DNA of 64,000 nucleotides from Bimastos eiseni (lineage: Eukaryota; Annelida; Clitellata; Crassiclitellata; Lumbricidae). Every line of letters begins with the position of its first letter. Positions within the stretch are counted from its first letter, which is position 1. The stretch lies in assembly GCA_959347315.1 (NCBI GenBank), contig OY365807.1, positions 59,643,384-59,707,383 of the forward strand, read 5' to 3'. The notes beneath the pieces are model-generated. The model did not search any database. It was not told the origin of the DNA and saw nothing but the letters and a program-made list of their open reading frames with translations. Positions 11,129-22,439 of the stretch are shown in pieces. A program made the position numbers and the translations under genes.

Positions 11129-14100
11129 ATGGAAGAGATTATCGCGAATTTGATTAATGCTAAAGGGTCGGATCGAGCAAAAGTGCACGAATTGTTGCAA
11201 GAGTATTTGATCATCGATCGCGATGACGATCGCGATGAAAGCGAGGTTTTCAGTGATGATGATTTTCGGACAGAATCTGATGCCAACAACGATTCAGATG
11301 ACCAAGAAGAAAATGAAATGAATGTTTCGGATTTCGAAGAGGTCATGACGCACGCTAAAACATCTAGCGAGTTCGTAACTGATGACAATGCCGTTGAATA
11401 TCAGAAAGCGGTTGAATTCAGGTAAGCCCCGATTATTTTTTAAATACTGTGCACCACAGGATCCTTGTTTATAGACATTGACGTACCGTTTCTGATTCAC
11501 TGCAACTCCTATACGAAAATCACTGTTTAAACTAAGCTCTAACTGCACCACAGGATCCTTGTTTATAGGCAATCGCATACTGTTTCTGATTCACTGCGAC
11601 TCCTATACGAAAATCAGTTTAAATTAAACTCTAATTATTGAGCTAATTATTATTATAAGTCTCAGGCATAACTGTAAAGGTTAGCCTGTTCTAGCTTGTC
11701 TTTATAAATATTCAGGCATAACTGCTAGGTTTAGACCCTCTTCTCACTGTGCTCGTTTTCATAAGACCTTAGGCATAACGGTTAGGTTTACAACCTGTAT
11801 TATTGAGCTTGTCTTTAAGTATTCAGGTATAAATGCAAAAGTTGTGTCATTTCCTCTCTTGCACTACTTCATCTTTTACAATCCTTATTGTGCAATTTAC
11901 AAGTTAATCATTAATTGATTAAGTTAGTGATAGGAAATAATAATTAGTATTTCAATTGCATTTTATTTTTTTATCAGGATTCTTCTCGATAATCAATAAT
12001 TGCAGTCTACCGGCTGATAAATCTTGTAAATCGCTGTTTGTTTTGAATGAAGGCTTTTAGCATTGGCTTTGCTTTTTTGTTGCATGGCTTTTATAAAAGC
12101 AAACTGAAATGAATTTGATCAATAGAAAAAAATATTTGTATATGGGTTGTTTATTTGTAGATGTCAATGTAAACTTAATAATGGACTCTCATGCAGTAGC
12201 CAGTATGCTCCGGAGGACATGGTCAGGCGTAGAATGGAAATGGCTGCACTTGTCCCTCGGGATCAAATGTTGGTGCTACTCGGCAAAATTTCTTGCACAA
12301 TAAACATGTCCGATGAGACTTGTCGCAGCAGGAAATCCAGCCAAGCGGTGCGTCAACACCAGCGAACATCATATTACTTGGAAAGCCGTCAGATCTGCCG
12401 TACAACCTTTAAGTTCATCCACGGGATTAGCCAGGACAGACTGACGGGGATTCTCAAGTGGTATAAAACAGAAGGTTTAACACCAAAAGAAAAACAAAGC
12501 GGTGGACGTAAGAACAACACCCACTGCTTTCAGTTTAGCGAAATTGAAGATATCATTCGCTTCCTGACAAATTATGCCAGTGAGCATGCGATGATGCTTT
12601 CTGGAAGGGTTCCTGGATTTAAGCGGGATGATATCAAGTTGCTGCCATCGAGCCACACCAAGACCAAAGTGTACGGCATATACAAAACGTGCATGGAACA
12701 ACATGGAAAACGAGTCGCTGGATTTTCGACCTTCAAACAGTACTGGCTTCAACTCGTTCCATTCATCACAACGTGCAAGCCAATGACTGATTTGTGTTGG
12801 ACTTGCCAAAACAACAACACGTTGATCTACCGTAGTGCCAATATCGAGGATCATGAAAAAGGTTTGATTTGAACTGCATAGTTTTCTATGATTTTATAGA
12901 GAAAAGCAAGAAAGTAAGTTGTTTGGGAAATTTGAAATGCTGTTGTAGTGTTTTGTTGTTATTAGGAGCACCGAGCTTTGTCTGCATACGAGATTACAAT
13001 TTGCACTTAACTAAATGGTGACAGGTTGACTAGAGCTTTTGACCTGTAACATGGTTTCAAACCTTGTCCAAGGAAGTTGCTGCTTACTGACCTTGAGCAA
13101 GTCCATCATGCTCAATTGGATTGCAGTTGTATTGTATCGTATGACATAACATGGGTTTAAATGGCTCAGACGTTAGAAGCACTGCAAGTTAACCTGTGTC
13201 TATCTCTCCTATCTTCCTCTTCCATCATCCAAATCATTCCAGAACCGTTGAACTGAAGAATTTCTGCCCTTCTGTTCCTTGGAGTGTCTTAAACATAAAT
13301 TTTATAATGATGTCCAGAATTGCCTTGTTTGTTGCTAATTAAAAAATCCTGTAGCTGCACTGCCTTCTTTCAAATTATAATCTTGTAGGTTTCAATTAGT
13401 TCACTGGTGCCCCTCGTTGAAATGAAAATCTCAATCTTTACAGATTCAATGGTATAAATATAAGACCAATGATGTTCTCTCGATAAATTATTAGTTTTGA
13501 AATTAATTATAATACATATTTTTCACAGGTGACCGGCTTCGTCAACAAGAACAGCATTTGAATGATGTCCAGATTGAACGATCACTCTACAAATCCATGG
13601 TTGACGAGGCAAAATCAACATGCCTGGAATTTGGTCTCTCTGATTTGCAAGCAAGTGCTCCGTGTAGCCTCAGCATGTCCATGCACTACAGTTTTGACTA
13701 TGCACAGCAAGTACATTTGCCGAGTGATCCTTTACAGCCAGGACCAATATACTTCCTTGTTCCATGCAAGTTAGGCATATTTGGTGTCTGCTGTGAAGGG
13801 GTTCCTCGACAAGTGAACTTTCTGATTGACGAAGCCCATCTCATCAGTAAGGGTTCGAATGCTGTTGTGTCCTATTTGCATTATTTCTTTCAGCATTATG
13901 GATTTGGTGAGACTGATGTCAAGCTTCATTGTGATAACTGTTCAGGCCAAAACAAGAATCGTTTCATGCTTTGGTACTGTGCATGGAGGGTTGCCATTGT
14001 TTGCCCCGGATTGGTGTGTTGGGCTTTTGAAACAAGCATTCAGACGCCATGCAGTGTCATCTCTGTCAGAAATGGCATCTGTGGTGAATGGAAGTGTTTC

Positions 14101-14227
14101 TGTAAATCAGAGTCAGCTTGTTGGCCTGGAAGATGGAACATCCTTGGTCCCGGTTGGAGATTGGCAAGAACATCTGCGGCCATATTTTCGGGCATTTTCG
14201 GGCATTAAAAAACATCGGCATTTCTGA
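11129..14227 (+). pseudogene. DUF7869-like transposon-derived gene, three exons, disrupted
   Basis: Exon 1 is 11129-11421, ending CAG|GTAAGC. Exon 2 is 12161-12861 after TTTGTAG. Exon 3 starts at 13529 after TTTCACAG. The phases (2, then 1) join cleanly. Exon 1 encodes an acidic N-terminus rich in Asp/Glu/Ser. Exon 2 opens with a Cys-rich 'CQCKLNNGLSC' and carries further paired cysteines ('DLCWTCQ'). Exon 3 has 'LIDEAH' and 'HCDNCSGQNKNR', the acidic and DNC.GQNKN motifs of a family widespread in invertebrate genomes (DUF7869-type, probably an RNase H-like transposase relative). After 'WYCAWR' (about 13990) the frame breaks. The expected continuation ('FAPDWC.GLLKQAFRR') is found in another frame up to a stop at 14225-14227. 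About 20 residues normally found there seem to be missing, so this is a deletion plus frameshift. The family name is from memory of the motifs. Confidence 0.7.
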
Positions 14228-14870
14228 ATACATAGTGTGACTGGAATAAACTGTCATTTTATTTCTGTGTTTTTATTATATGGATGTTAATTTTATCCAT
14301 TACTGTATTGCAATATCTAATTCCTTAGCAGGTAACAGCTGCTTAACCTCCCTCGGAATTTGAGACTTTTGTAATAAAATTGACATTTAGTTTCAATGAT
14401 TTTTCGTTGGTCAACTGGAATAACTTTAATACCTTTGTTCCTACTTGAGATATCTACACCAAATTTCGACAGTACAGTTGCAATACCTGCAGCTGCAATG
14501 GTGCCAAATTTCAGTTGAATCGGTTAAAAAACAATAGCCGTTGCTAAGGAGATTATACAAATAATATGGCTAAACTTTGCACGCAGTTTTCTCGAATAGC
14601 ACTTTACGTAAACGGTCACATTGGAAATTCTATAACTTTGGCTGTATGCAAGGCATAAACTAGCTGAAAACGGTGTTGGAAAGGTAAATCTAGCAGCTTC
14701 AGGATGGTGCAAAAAAACAGGAAAAAATATTATGTATATAAGTGACTGGTTTTGTGCTGACGAGTCACATATATATATATACATGACCTATGTTTATCGG
14801 AGTATCACCATCTATAGTCATGGCTGATGTTATGGCAGCTGCAGCTTTCGAGCAATAGGTAGCGGATGAA
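14228..14870. other. No gene recognised
   Basis: This is the 3' flank of the broken gene. It is AT-rich and unique apart from a short (TA) run at 14769-14780. Confidence 0.4.
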
Positions 14871-15012
14871 AGGAGGAGAAGAAAGAGGACGACAAGGAGG
14901 AGGAGGAGGAAGAGGAGGAAGAAGAGGAGGAAGAAGAGGAGAAGAGGAGGAAGAAAAGAAGAGGAAAAAGAGGATGAGGACGAGGAGAAGGAAGACGGCG
15001 ATGATGGCGTCA
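14871..15012 (+). repeat. GGA-rich purine tract
   Basis: (AGGAGGA)n-type sequence. 15013-15320 after it is unique or weakly low-complexity, with a CT-rich patch at 15148-15215. Confidence 0.7.
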
Positions 15013-15320
15013 AGTGAATGTCAATGAACTGCAGCGAAAGGAAGAAGAAGAAGACGACGACGACGATGGTGAAAAGATGAACTGATCGAATGAGCGAATG
15101 AATGAAAAGCTAAATGAAATGATCTGCGCTCATTCACTGAATAGCGCTTCCCTTCCTCCGTTTCCTCTTCCTTCTCTTCTTCCTTCTTCTTCTCCTCTTC
15201 CTTCTCTCTTCCTCCTCTTTCGCCTTCATTGAGAGTGGCATTGATTCTCTGCTCGCTGTATACAAACGACGCAAGCGACACCAGCGTTCGAACAATGGAG
15301 CGAAGACAAGAAGACGGCGC

Positions 15321-15455
15321 AGGCATATGAGGCTATCTACCCTGCAGAGGACAAAACGAGTCGTAGAAGGCCATCTATAGAGGAGGCCAAGTGGAATAAG
15401 AGGTCATCCACCTTGGAGAGGACAAATGACAACAGCTATCTACTATACGCAGGAC
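15321..15455 (+). repeat. Degenerate minisatellite around AGAGGACAAA / GGCCATCTAT
   Basis: Loose copies of a roughly 40-base unit containing GAGGACAAA and GGCCATCTATAGAGG or AGGTCATCCACC occur here. Related copies occur again at 16567-16715, on the other side of the purine tract. The two patches look like one minisatellite split by the expanded GGA tract. Confidence 0.5.
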
Positions 15456-16566
15456 AAATGGACGAGAGGGAAAAGGAGGAAGAGGAGGAAAAGCAAGAGG
15501 AGGAGGAGGAGGAGGAAAGGGAGGACGAGAAGGAAAATGAGGTGAGAATGAAGAGGAAGAGGAGGAGAGGAAAGAAGAGGAGGAAAATGAGGAGCAGAAG
15601 GAGGACAAATATGGGAGGAGGAGGGAAAAGAAGAAGGAGGAGGAGACGAGAAGGAAAAGGAGTAGTTGGAGAAGGAGGAAAGGGAAGAGGAGGAGGAAAA
15701 AAAGGAGGAAGAGTACGAGGAAAGAAGTGGAAAATGGAGAAGAGGAAATAAGAAGAAGGAGGAGGAAAATGAGGAGGAGGAAAAGGATGACGAAAAAGAG
15801 GAGGAGGAAGAGAAGGAAGAGGAGAAGGAGGAGCAGGAGGAGAAGGAGAAGGAGGAGGTAGAAGAGGAGGAGGAGAAAGAAAAGGAGGAGGAGAAAGAGG
15901 AGTAGTAGGAGAAAGAGGAGGAGGTAGAGGAGGAAGTGGAGGAAAAGGAGGAGAAGGAAGAAGTGGAGAAGGAAGAGGAAGAGGAAGAAGAGGAAGAGGC
16001 GCGAAAGAAAGGAAGGGGAAGAAGATAAAAGGAGGAGAGGGGGCTGAATAAATGGAGGAAGAGGAGGAAGAGGAAGGATAGGAGAAGGAAGAGGAAGAAG
16101 AAACGGAGGAAGAGGAAAAAGAGATGGAGGAAAAGAAGGAGGAAACGGTGTAGGAGGAAGAGAAGGAAGAGGAGAAGGAGTTGGAATTGGAGGATGAGAA
16201 GGAGTTGGAATGGAAGGAGGAGTAAGTGGAAGAGGAGAGGAAGAAAAGGAGTAGGAAGAAGAAGAAGAGGAATAGGAGGAGGAGGAGGAGGAAAGGAAGG
16301 AGGAGGAAAAGGAGGAGGAGGAAAGGAAGGAGGAGGAAATGGAGGAGGAGGAAATGGAGGAGGAGGAAATGGAAGTGGAGGAAGAGAGGAGGAGGAGTGT
16401 GAGTTATAAGGGGAGGAAAAAGAAGAGGTGGAGGAGGAAGAAGAAGAGGAGGACGAAGAAAAGGAGTGAGAAGAGGTGGATGATAAACAGGAGGAGAAAG
16501 AAGAGGAGGCGGATGCGGTTAATGAGATGGAGGAGAAAGAGGAGGAGTAATATGAAGAGTAGGAGG
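15456..16566 (+). repeat. GGA-rich purine tract, 1.1 kb
   Basis: An almost pure A/G + strand with AGGAGGAGGA units and a 15-18-base sub-repeat (GGAGGAGGAAATGGA, about 16330-16375). Long frames on both strands (poly-Ser, poly-Glu) follow from the composition and are not genes. Confidence 0.92.
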
Positions 16567-17269
16567 AAGAAACCATCTATGCTTTGTAGAGAGGCCAAGC
16601 TGAAAAGGATACATCTATCTTGTAGAGGCCAAGTGGCGGTGAAGGCCGTTATTGCAGAGGGCAATTTGAGATGACGCGGTCATTTACCTTGTAAAGGACA
16701 AAGCAAGAGAATGGTCATCATGGCGAAATGATTTGATCTGTGGCTGAAGGAAGCAGAGGTCGTTCCGAGGATTGGAACCAACAGGGAACCAGCGGAAACC
16801 ATTTCCATCCTCAGTAGCAAACGTCCCCTCCTCCTCCATCTCTTCCTCCTCTTGCTCCTCTTCCTTCTCTTGCTCCTCTTTCTCCTCTATCTTTTCTCTT
16901 CTCCGCCAGCGATTCTCTTTCTCCTGCTATTCCTCTTCCTCATCTTCGTACCATTCCTCTTCTCTTTCTTCTGCTTCTGCTCTTCCTCGTATTCCTCTAA
17001 GATCCTCCCAAACTACCTCTGCCTTCATTTGCTCCTTTCTTTCTCATCTGTCATAATTATATACTCCGTAGACCATTTTCTGAAGCTGAATGTTGGCAGC
17101 CAATCAACGCAAGACCTCGAGATCACGTGATTAGATGGAGAGACGCAGTCAGACAGACAAAATAGACAAAGACGCAGAGACAGACGGAGAAATGCTCTCA
17201 TAGAGTGACGAAGTAGACGTGGCAAGAGGTGCGTGGATGCGTCGTGGCTTATACTATAGTACAAGAAAG
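16567..17269. other. No gene; minisatellite remnant and CT tract
   Basis: 16567-16715 carries the GAGGCCAAG / GGACAAAG minisatellite remnant. 16828-17000 is a CT-rich tract (CTCCTCTTCC). The rest is unique sequence with no recognisable coding content. Confidence 0.5.
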
Positions 17270-19676
17270 TATAAAGGAAAGTATACAGCTAATAGAAATA
17301 AGTTTAAAATGTTGAGAAATAAAGCGGAAAAAGCTATTGTAGACTGGAATTTATTAAATACAACAATGATCTAAAATACACTTGACAAACCATTAAATTA
17401 ATCCTCAAAACCAAAACTACCGACTCTCTAATCAAAAGTATTGTTGAAAATGGGGTTGAATTCATTGATGGAAATTGGATTGCAGAACAATTTAACAGGT
17501 ATTGCACAGTAATTAGTTGATAAAATACCACCCCCTTCTAAACCAATCACGACATTTCTTAATCTTCCTCCTTAAACTCCTTGGCCTTATACCAAACTAC
17601 TCCTGAAGAGGTGCTCATGCTAAGCCACACTATGAAAACCACACATATATAGCGCCGGTTTTGATGAACTCAGCCCCAGTTGAATAATTCATTGCAGCTC
17701 CTCTAGCTCCCATAATTAATTGTACCCTGACAACACGCACTATTCCAGTGGCACTCAAAACTGCTAGAGTGGTCGGCCTACCCATATAATAAGCAAGGTC
17801 TGAAAGATAATATATGAAACTATAGACACATTTCTATTTTACCTTATTTCTCTAAACTACTGGAGAAGGTGATGCATACACGACTTTATGACTGCGTCAG
17901 TAAGCAAGATATACATTTCCATTTGCAACATGGGTTCCAGCCAGGCCACTCAACCTGTACGTCCCTAATTAATTTGCAAGATAATATTTCTGCTGATTTT
18001 GATAGAAATGAATATTCACTGGGTGTCTATCAACATCAGTAAGGCTTTTGACACAGTGGATCATCGGTTACTTTTATTAAAACTTGAGAACTTAGGCATA
18101 TGGTGTGTGGCTCTTGAATGGTTCTGCAGCTATTTACATAGCAGGTACCAGCAGGTACAGTGTAATGGCTTCTTGTCCAAATTAAACCTTGTTAGGCACG
18201 GTGTTCCACAGGGGTCTATCTTAGGTCCTCGGTTGTTCCTGCTTTTTATAAATGATTTGCCCAATGCCTCTTCCTTACTAAATTTCTTTCTTTTTTGCAG
18301 ATGACAACAATATTATTGCTTCACATGAATCCTACGAAAAATAATTCCAGCTTGCTTATGAATCAGGAACTCTCCCATGTGAATGACTGGTTTATTTCGA
18401 ATAACTTATCATTGAACATCTCCTACAGCTAACTCCTAGGCTAATAATATACTCTTCTGCTCACACCGTAAACGTTTGCCTAATGAAAATTTTAATTTAC
18501 TAATTGATAACATCAGAGGTGTAACAAGGTTTTGAAAAGTGGGGGAGGGCATAATTTATAAAAATATTGGCCGAATCGCAAAAAATTTGTTTTTACTCCC
18601 CACTTTGCAGATGAATTTTTGAATTTTGCCCCCAGAAATGAGAAAACTGGGAGCAAAAATTATCTTAACAAGAATCATCTTAAAAAGCCATTGGAGAAAC
18701 ATAAAAAGAACCGATTTGGGGGCACATGGGGCAATGAGCACAAAAACTGTGGGGCTTTGCTCCCAGTTTTGAAACTGGTGCCTGCCCCCGCTTGTTACAC
18801 CCCTGGAGAACATCATCATACCCAAAGTTAGATCTGCTAAATTTCTCGGTATTTATATTGATCAATTCCTCACATGTTATGACCATGTTGAGAATATTTT
18901 ACAAAAATAGCGAAAAATAAAAGGATTTTATCGAGAATTGCCTACTTGTTGCCTATGAACATTAAAACTAACTTATGTCACACTGTGATTCATCCATACT
19001 TAAGTTACTGTAATCTAATTTGGGCATCCAACTACCCATCTAGACCTAATAGATTAAACACTCTGCAAAGAAGGGCAATACGCATGATCACTGGCTTATC
19101 TCACCTCCTCAAAATGGACCACATTTTCAGTTTCTCGTACCTAGGCTTCACCAAATAGCACTATTGCAATTAAATGAATTCATGTATAAATACAACAATG
19201 ATCTGCTGCCCCTATATTTAAGAACTAATTTATCCTAGCTTCGCTCGTTAATCCAAAAAATAATCCTCTAAAAATTATAGACCTATTTATACTCGGACTA
19301 ATACTAGGAAATTTTCCATAAAATGTGCTGGCTCTAATGCTTGGAATCAAATCCCTCTTGATATTTGTGGTTCTGGAAGTTACCATCTCTTTAAACTTAA
19401 ACTGAAACATTACCTGATATTAAATTCGCCTGAGTAACTTGTGTGCACATTTGTATCTGTTTTTTTCTGTTCCTTCTGTTTTGTCAATAATGGTTTAGTT
19501 TAACTAGTTAAGATATTTTGTTCCAAGTGATCAATGCTTTCTTATAACATGGTGCCATGACTATCTAGTAAGGGTAGCCCTGCTAGCGGGATCTATATGG
19601 TCCCTTTAGGGTTTTTTCTATATCCCTATTGTTTTCAACTCATGTCAATCGTCTAGTATTCTGTTGAGTTCAATAA
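17270..19676 (+). mobile_element. LINE copy A (CR1/Jockey-like clade), 5'-truncated and decayed
   Basis: The recognisable order is a pre-RT linker ('NKAEKAIV' near 17320; 'FIDGNWIAEQFN' near 17460), then reverse transcriptase block 'INISKAFDTVDHRLL' (about 18025), 'HGVPQGSILGP' (about 18200) and 'LFINDLPN'. The catalytic ADD-type motif follows in a shifted frame near 18300. After an inserted 292-bp element come 'SAKFLGIYID' (about 18840) and 'LIWASNYPSRPNRLNTLQRR' (about 19017). A 3' tail runs to AATAAAAAACACAAGG near 19671. Many stops and frameshifts make it inactive, and the endonuclease is missing. It is the same family as the copy at 22440-24570. Confidence 0.85.
18514..18805. mobile_element. 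292-bp hAT-type MITE inside LINE copy A
   Basis: The ends are CAGAGGTGTAACAAG and, in reverse complement, CAGGGGTGTAACAAG. The flanking 8-mers GATAACAT (18506-18513) and GAGAACAT (18806-18813) match at 7 of 8 positions. This is the hAT duplication length and end type. It interrupts the LINE between the catalytic motif and 'AKFLGIYID', so it inserted after the LINE. Removing it gives a readable joined frame. Confidence 0.88.
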
Positions 19677-19764
19677 AAAACACAAGGTTATAGTTATGGT
19701 TATATATAGACAATCTATTCAATTCGGGTCATCGAAACGATTCTATTAGCTGAATTTCAGTCCC

Positions 19765-20570
19765 TCGGTTTGCTCCTCGGTCTCTCTCCGTTTCCCTCTC
19801 TGTCTCTGTCGCTCTCTATCTCTCTCACACACATACTCTCTATCTGTCTCTCTCTTTCTTTCTCTTTCTCTCTCCTTCTCTTTGTCTGTCTGTCTCTCGT
19901 CTCTCTGTCACTCATTCTCTCCGAGTGTCTCTTTCTGTCTTTCTCTGTCTCTGTCTCTCTCTTTTGCTCTCTCTGTCTCTCTCTCTCACTTTCTTTCACT
20001 TTATCTTTCTTTTTCTCTGTCTCTTTCTCTCTCTCTCTTTCTCTCTGTCTCTGTCTGTCTGTCTGTCTGTCTCCCTCTCTCTCTCTGACTCTCTTTCTCT
20101 CTCCTTCCCTCTCTCTCTCTCTCTCTATCTATCTCTCTCTCTCTCTCTCTCTCTCGGTCTCTCTCTCTTTTGCCCTGTCTGTCTGTCTGTCTCTCACTTT
20201 CTTTCACTATCTCTTTATTTTTCTCTGTCTCTGTCTCTGTCTCTCTTTCTCTCTCTCTCACTCTCTGTTTGTCTGTCTGTCTGTCTCTCTCACTATCTGA
20301 CTCTCTTTCTCTCTCTTTCCCTCTCTCTCTCTCGGTCTCTTTCTCTTTCTTTCTCTCGGTCTGTCTGTCTCTTTCTGTCTCTGTCTCTCTGACTGTCTGT
20401 CTCTGTATCTGTCTCTGTCTCTGTCTCTCTTTCTTTCTTTCTCTTTCTCTCCCTCTCTTTCTCTATCCCTGTCTCTCTCTCTTCTCCGCTTCCTCCAACT
20501 CCTCCTCCTCCTTCTCTTCCTCCTCCTCCACTTCATCCTCCTCTCTTTCCTTCCTCTTCCTTCTATTCTA
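19765..20570 (+). repeat. (TCTC)n/(TCTG)n pyrimidine microsatellite, 0.8 kb
   Basis: Almost uninterrupted TCTCTCTGTCTG-type repeats, with blocks of CTGT and TTTC. Long frames on both strands (Leu/Ser/Cys; Arg/Glu/Asp) are period artefacts. Confidence 0.95.
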
Positions 20571-20640
20571 TACTATTCTATATCTTCTATTCTCACTTAT
20601 TAGAACATGAGATGAGACAGCTAAATAAGATAGGCGAGTA

Positions 20641-20862
20641 TATAGGAGGAGGTAGAAGAAGAGGTGGACGACAATGCATAGGAAGAGTAAGAGGAGGAAG
20701 AAATGGATGAGAAGGTGGAGAGGAGGAATGGTGAGGAAGAGGAAGAAGAGGAGAAGGAGGAGGACGAGGAGGAGAATAAGAGTGAGGAAGAGGAGGAAGA
20801 GTAGGAGGAGAAGAAGAGGAAGGGTGAGGAGAACGAGGAGGAGGAGTGTGTTGGTGGAGAGG
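20641..20862 (+). repeat. GGA-rich purine tract
   Basis: AGGAGGAAGAGG-type sequence directly after the pyrimidine microsatellite, so the strand bias flips at about 20600. Confidence 0.85.
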
Positions 20863-21405
20863 CGTCGCAAATGGGCAGAGGTCATCTCGATCGTCCACCT
20901 TATGTTTACGATTACTTCCTGTCTTGACCAAACACGCAGCGCTATAAAAACTAGGCCACCGAAGAGTATTTGGAATCGATCGTAAAACCTCCTTAAGAAA
21001 ATTTGAGAGAGAATTCGTGTGGCTGCGTGCGATGATCCTCGTTGGGAGGAAACTCCTGCGATCGGTTGCTATGGGAACCGATGACGAGGGAGAATTTCCA
21101 CTCCTAATTTAGGACCTGTGGAGTGGCGTTCCTTCTGAATTTCAGCGATGCATCCTTCTTCTCCAGTTCTCTCGTTCCACCTGATCCCCTCCCCGATTTC
21201 CAGAACCTGGTCTGGAACCAAAACTGAACTAACAACAGGTATCAGCTGCCGAATCATTCTGATAATAAAGCCGTTAATAATAAATATCGGTCTGTTGCTG
21301 GTTAATTTTGTGAGGCGTTGGGTTTATTACATGGAATAGATATAAACAGCAGATTATGTGAGAGAATGATTTTCTTGACGGGGTAACCAACGGGTGGATA
21401 ATAAT
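20863..21405. other. No gene recognised
   Basis: Unique sequence of mixed composition. No domain is recognisable in the short frames. Confidence 0.45.
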
Positions 21406-21770
21406 TCCCATTCACCGTCTTCCTTCCAACCTTTATCCTCTTCCTTCTGCTCCACCTCTTCCTCCTCCTACCCCATCCTCTCGTCCTGCTTTTCTTTCAA
21501 CTCCGTATCCTCCACTTACTCTTCATTCTATTCCTCTGCCTCCTCTTTCTTCTCCTTCTCCTCCTCTCCTCCTACTCCTATTCCTATTCCTCCTCCTCCT
21601 TCTCCTTTTTTCTCCACCTCCTCTTCCTCTTCCTCCTATTACTCTTCTTCCTCTTCTTGCCTCTTCTCCTATTCCTCCTCCTCCTCTTCTTCCTCTTTCT
21701 CCTCCACCTTTTCTTCCTTCTCCACCCCTTCTTCTTCTTCTCCCTCCTCCTCATCCTCCGTTGCAACCCT
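21406..21770 (+). repeat. CT-rich (TCCTCC)n tract
   Basis: Pyrimidine-only + strand with CTCCTCTTCC units. The poly-Ser frame it opens is not supported as a gene. Confidence 0.88.
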
Positions 21771-21955
21771 CTGGCAATTTCCTCCTGCAGTGAATTGGGT
21801 TAAGCGTGGCTTTGGGTGAAGAAAGACCTTGCACCAATCACAGCCATCAAATCCGTTTAGCGCGGAGTCACGTACGCGGTCGACTGAATCAAGTCCAATG
21901 AAGCGTGTGACCTCCTCTTCACTCTCCAGATGTCAGTAGAGTTCATCAAATCCTA

Positions 21956-22060
21956 GTCACACACGCGCGCACGCACGCACACCTACACACGCACGCACGC
22001 ACGCACATACATATAAATACACGTATGCACACATACATGCATACATGCATGCATACATAC
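21956..22060 (+). repeat. (CA)/(CGCA)/(CATA) microsatellite
   Basis: Alternating CACGCA, CACACG and CATACATGCAT runs immediately precede the mariner-like repeat at 22062. Confidence 0.8.
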
Positions 22061-22061
22061 A

Positions 22062-22335
22062 AGGTGGCCATTAAAAAGTTACCTCCTCAGCTTTTTGGCT
22101 AATATTTCGGCCAAAGGTAGAGAATAGCATATGACATTTTACAAGCGCAAACCCAATTCATACTTGTGTATCCTGGACAAATTCGAATGAAATATTTCGA
22201 ACAGAACAAAAGTTATATCACTTTTAATTAGTCCAACCACAGTTTTTGACGGTCAAAAACACTAAACTCAGGAACAAGTAACAAAATGATTTTTTACGAA
22301 GTCACTTCGATTCTCTCATCATTTTTTTACTTTGG
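22062..22335 (+). mobile_element. Dispersed repeat with mariner-like end (copy 1)
   Basis: It begins ACAAGGTGGCCATTAAAAAG and contains AACAAAAGTTATATCACTTT (22205-22224). The same features in the same order occur at 30228-30530 (ACAGGCTGTCCTATTAAAAA and the same AACAAAAG segment). The start resembles terminal repeats of Tc1/mariner-type elements. No open frame is seen in it. Its outer boundary is unclear. Confidence 0.5.
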
Positions 22336-22439
22336 TCGCAGATTGTGGTATTTCTCTAGCAAAGCTTCTCACACGTGATAATCCAAGGGGTTTTAATGAC
22401 ATAATGACAATAAGTTTATCGATAAGTGCACACATAACC

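Noticed and set aside
15443..16576. A 377-residue Ser-rich frame on the - strand of the purine tract
   Set aside because: Low-complexity artefact with no conserved content.
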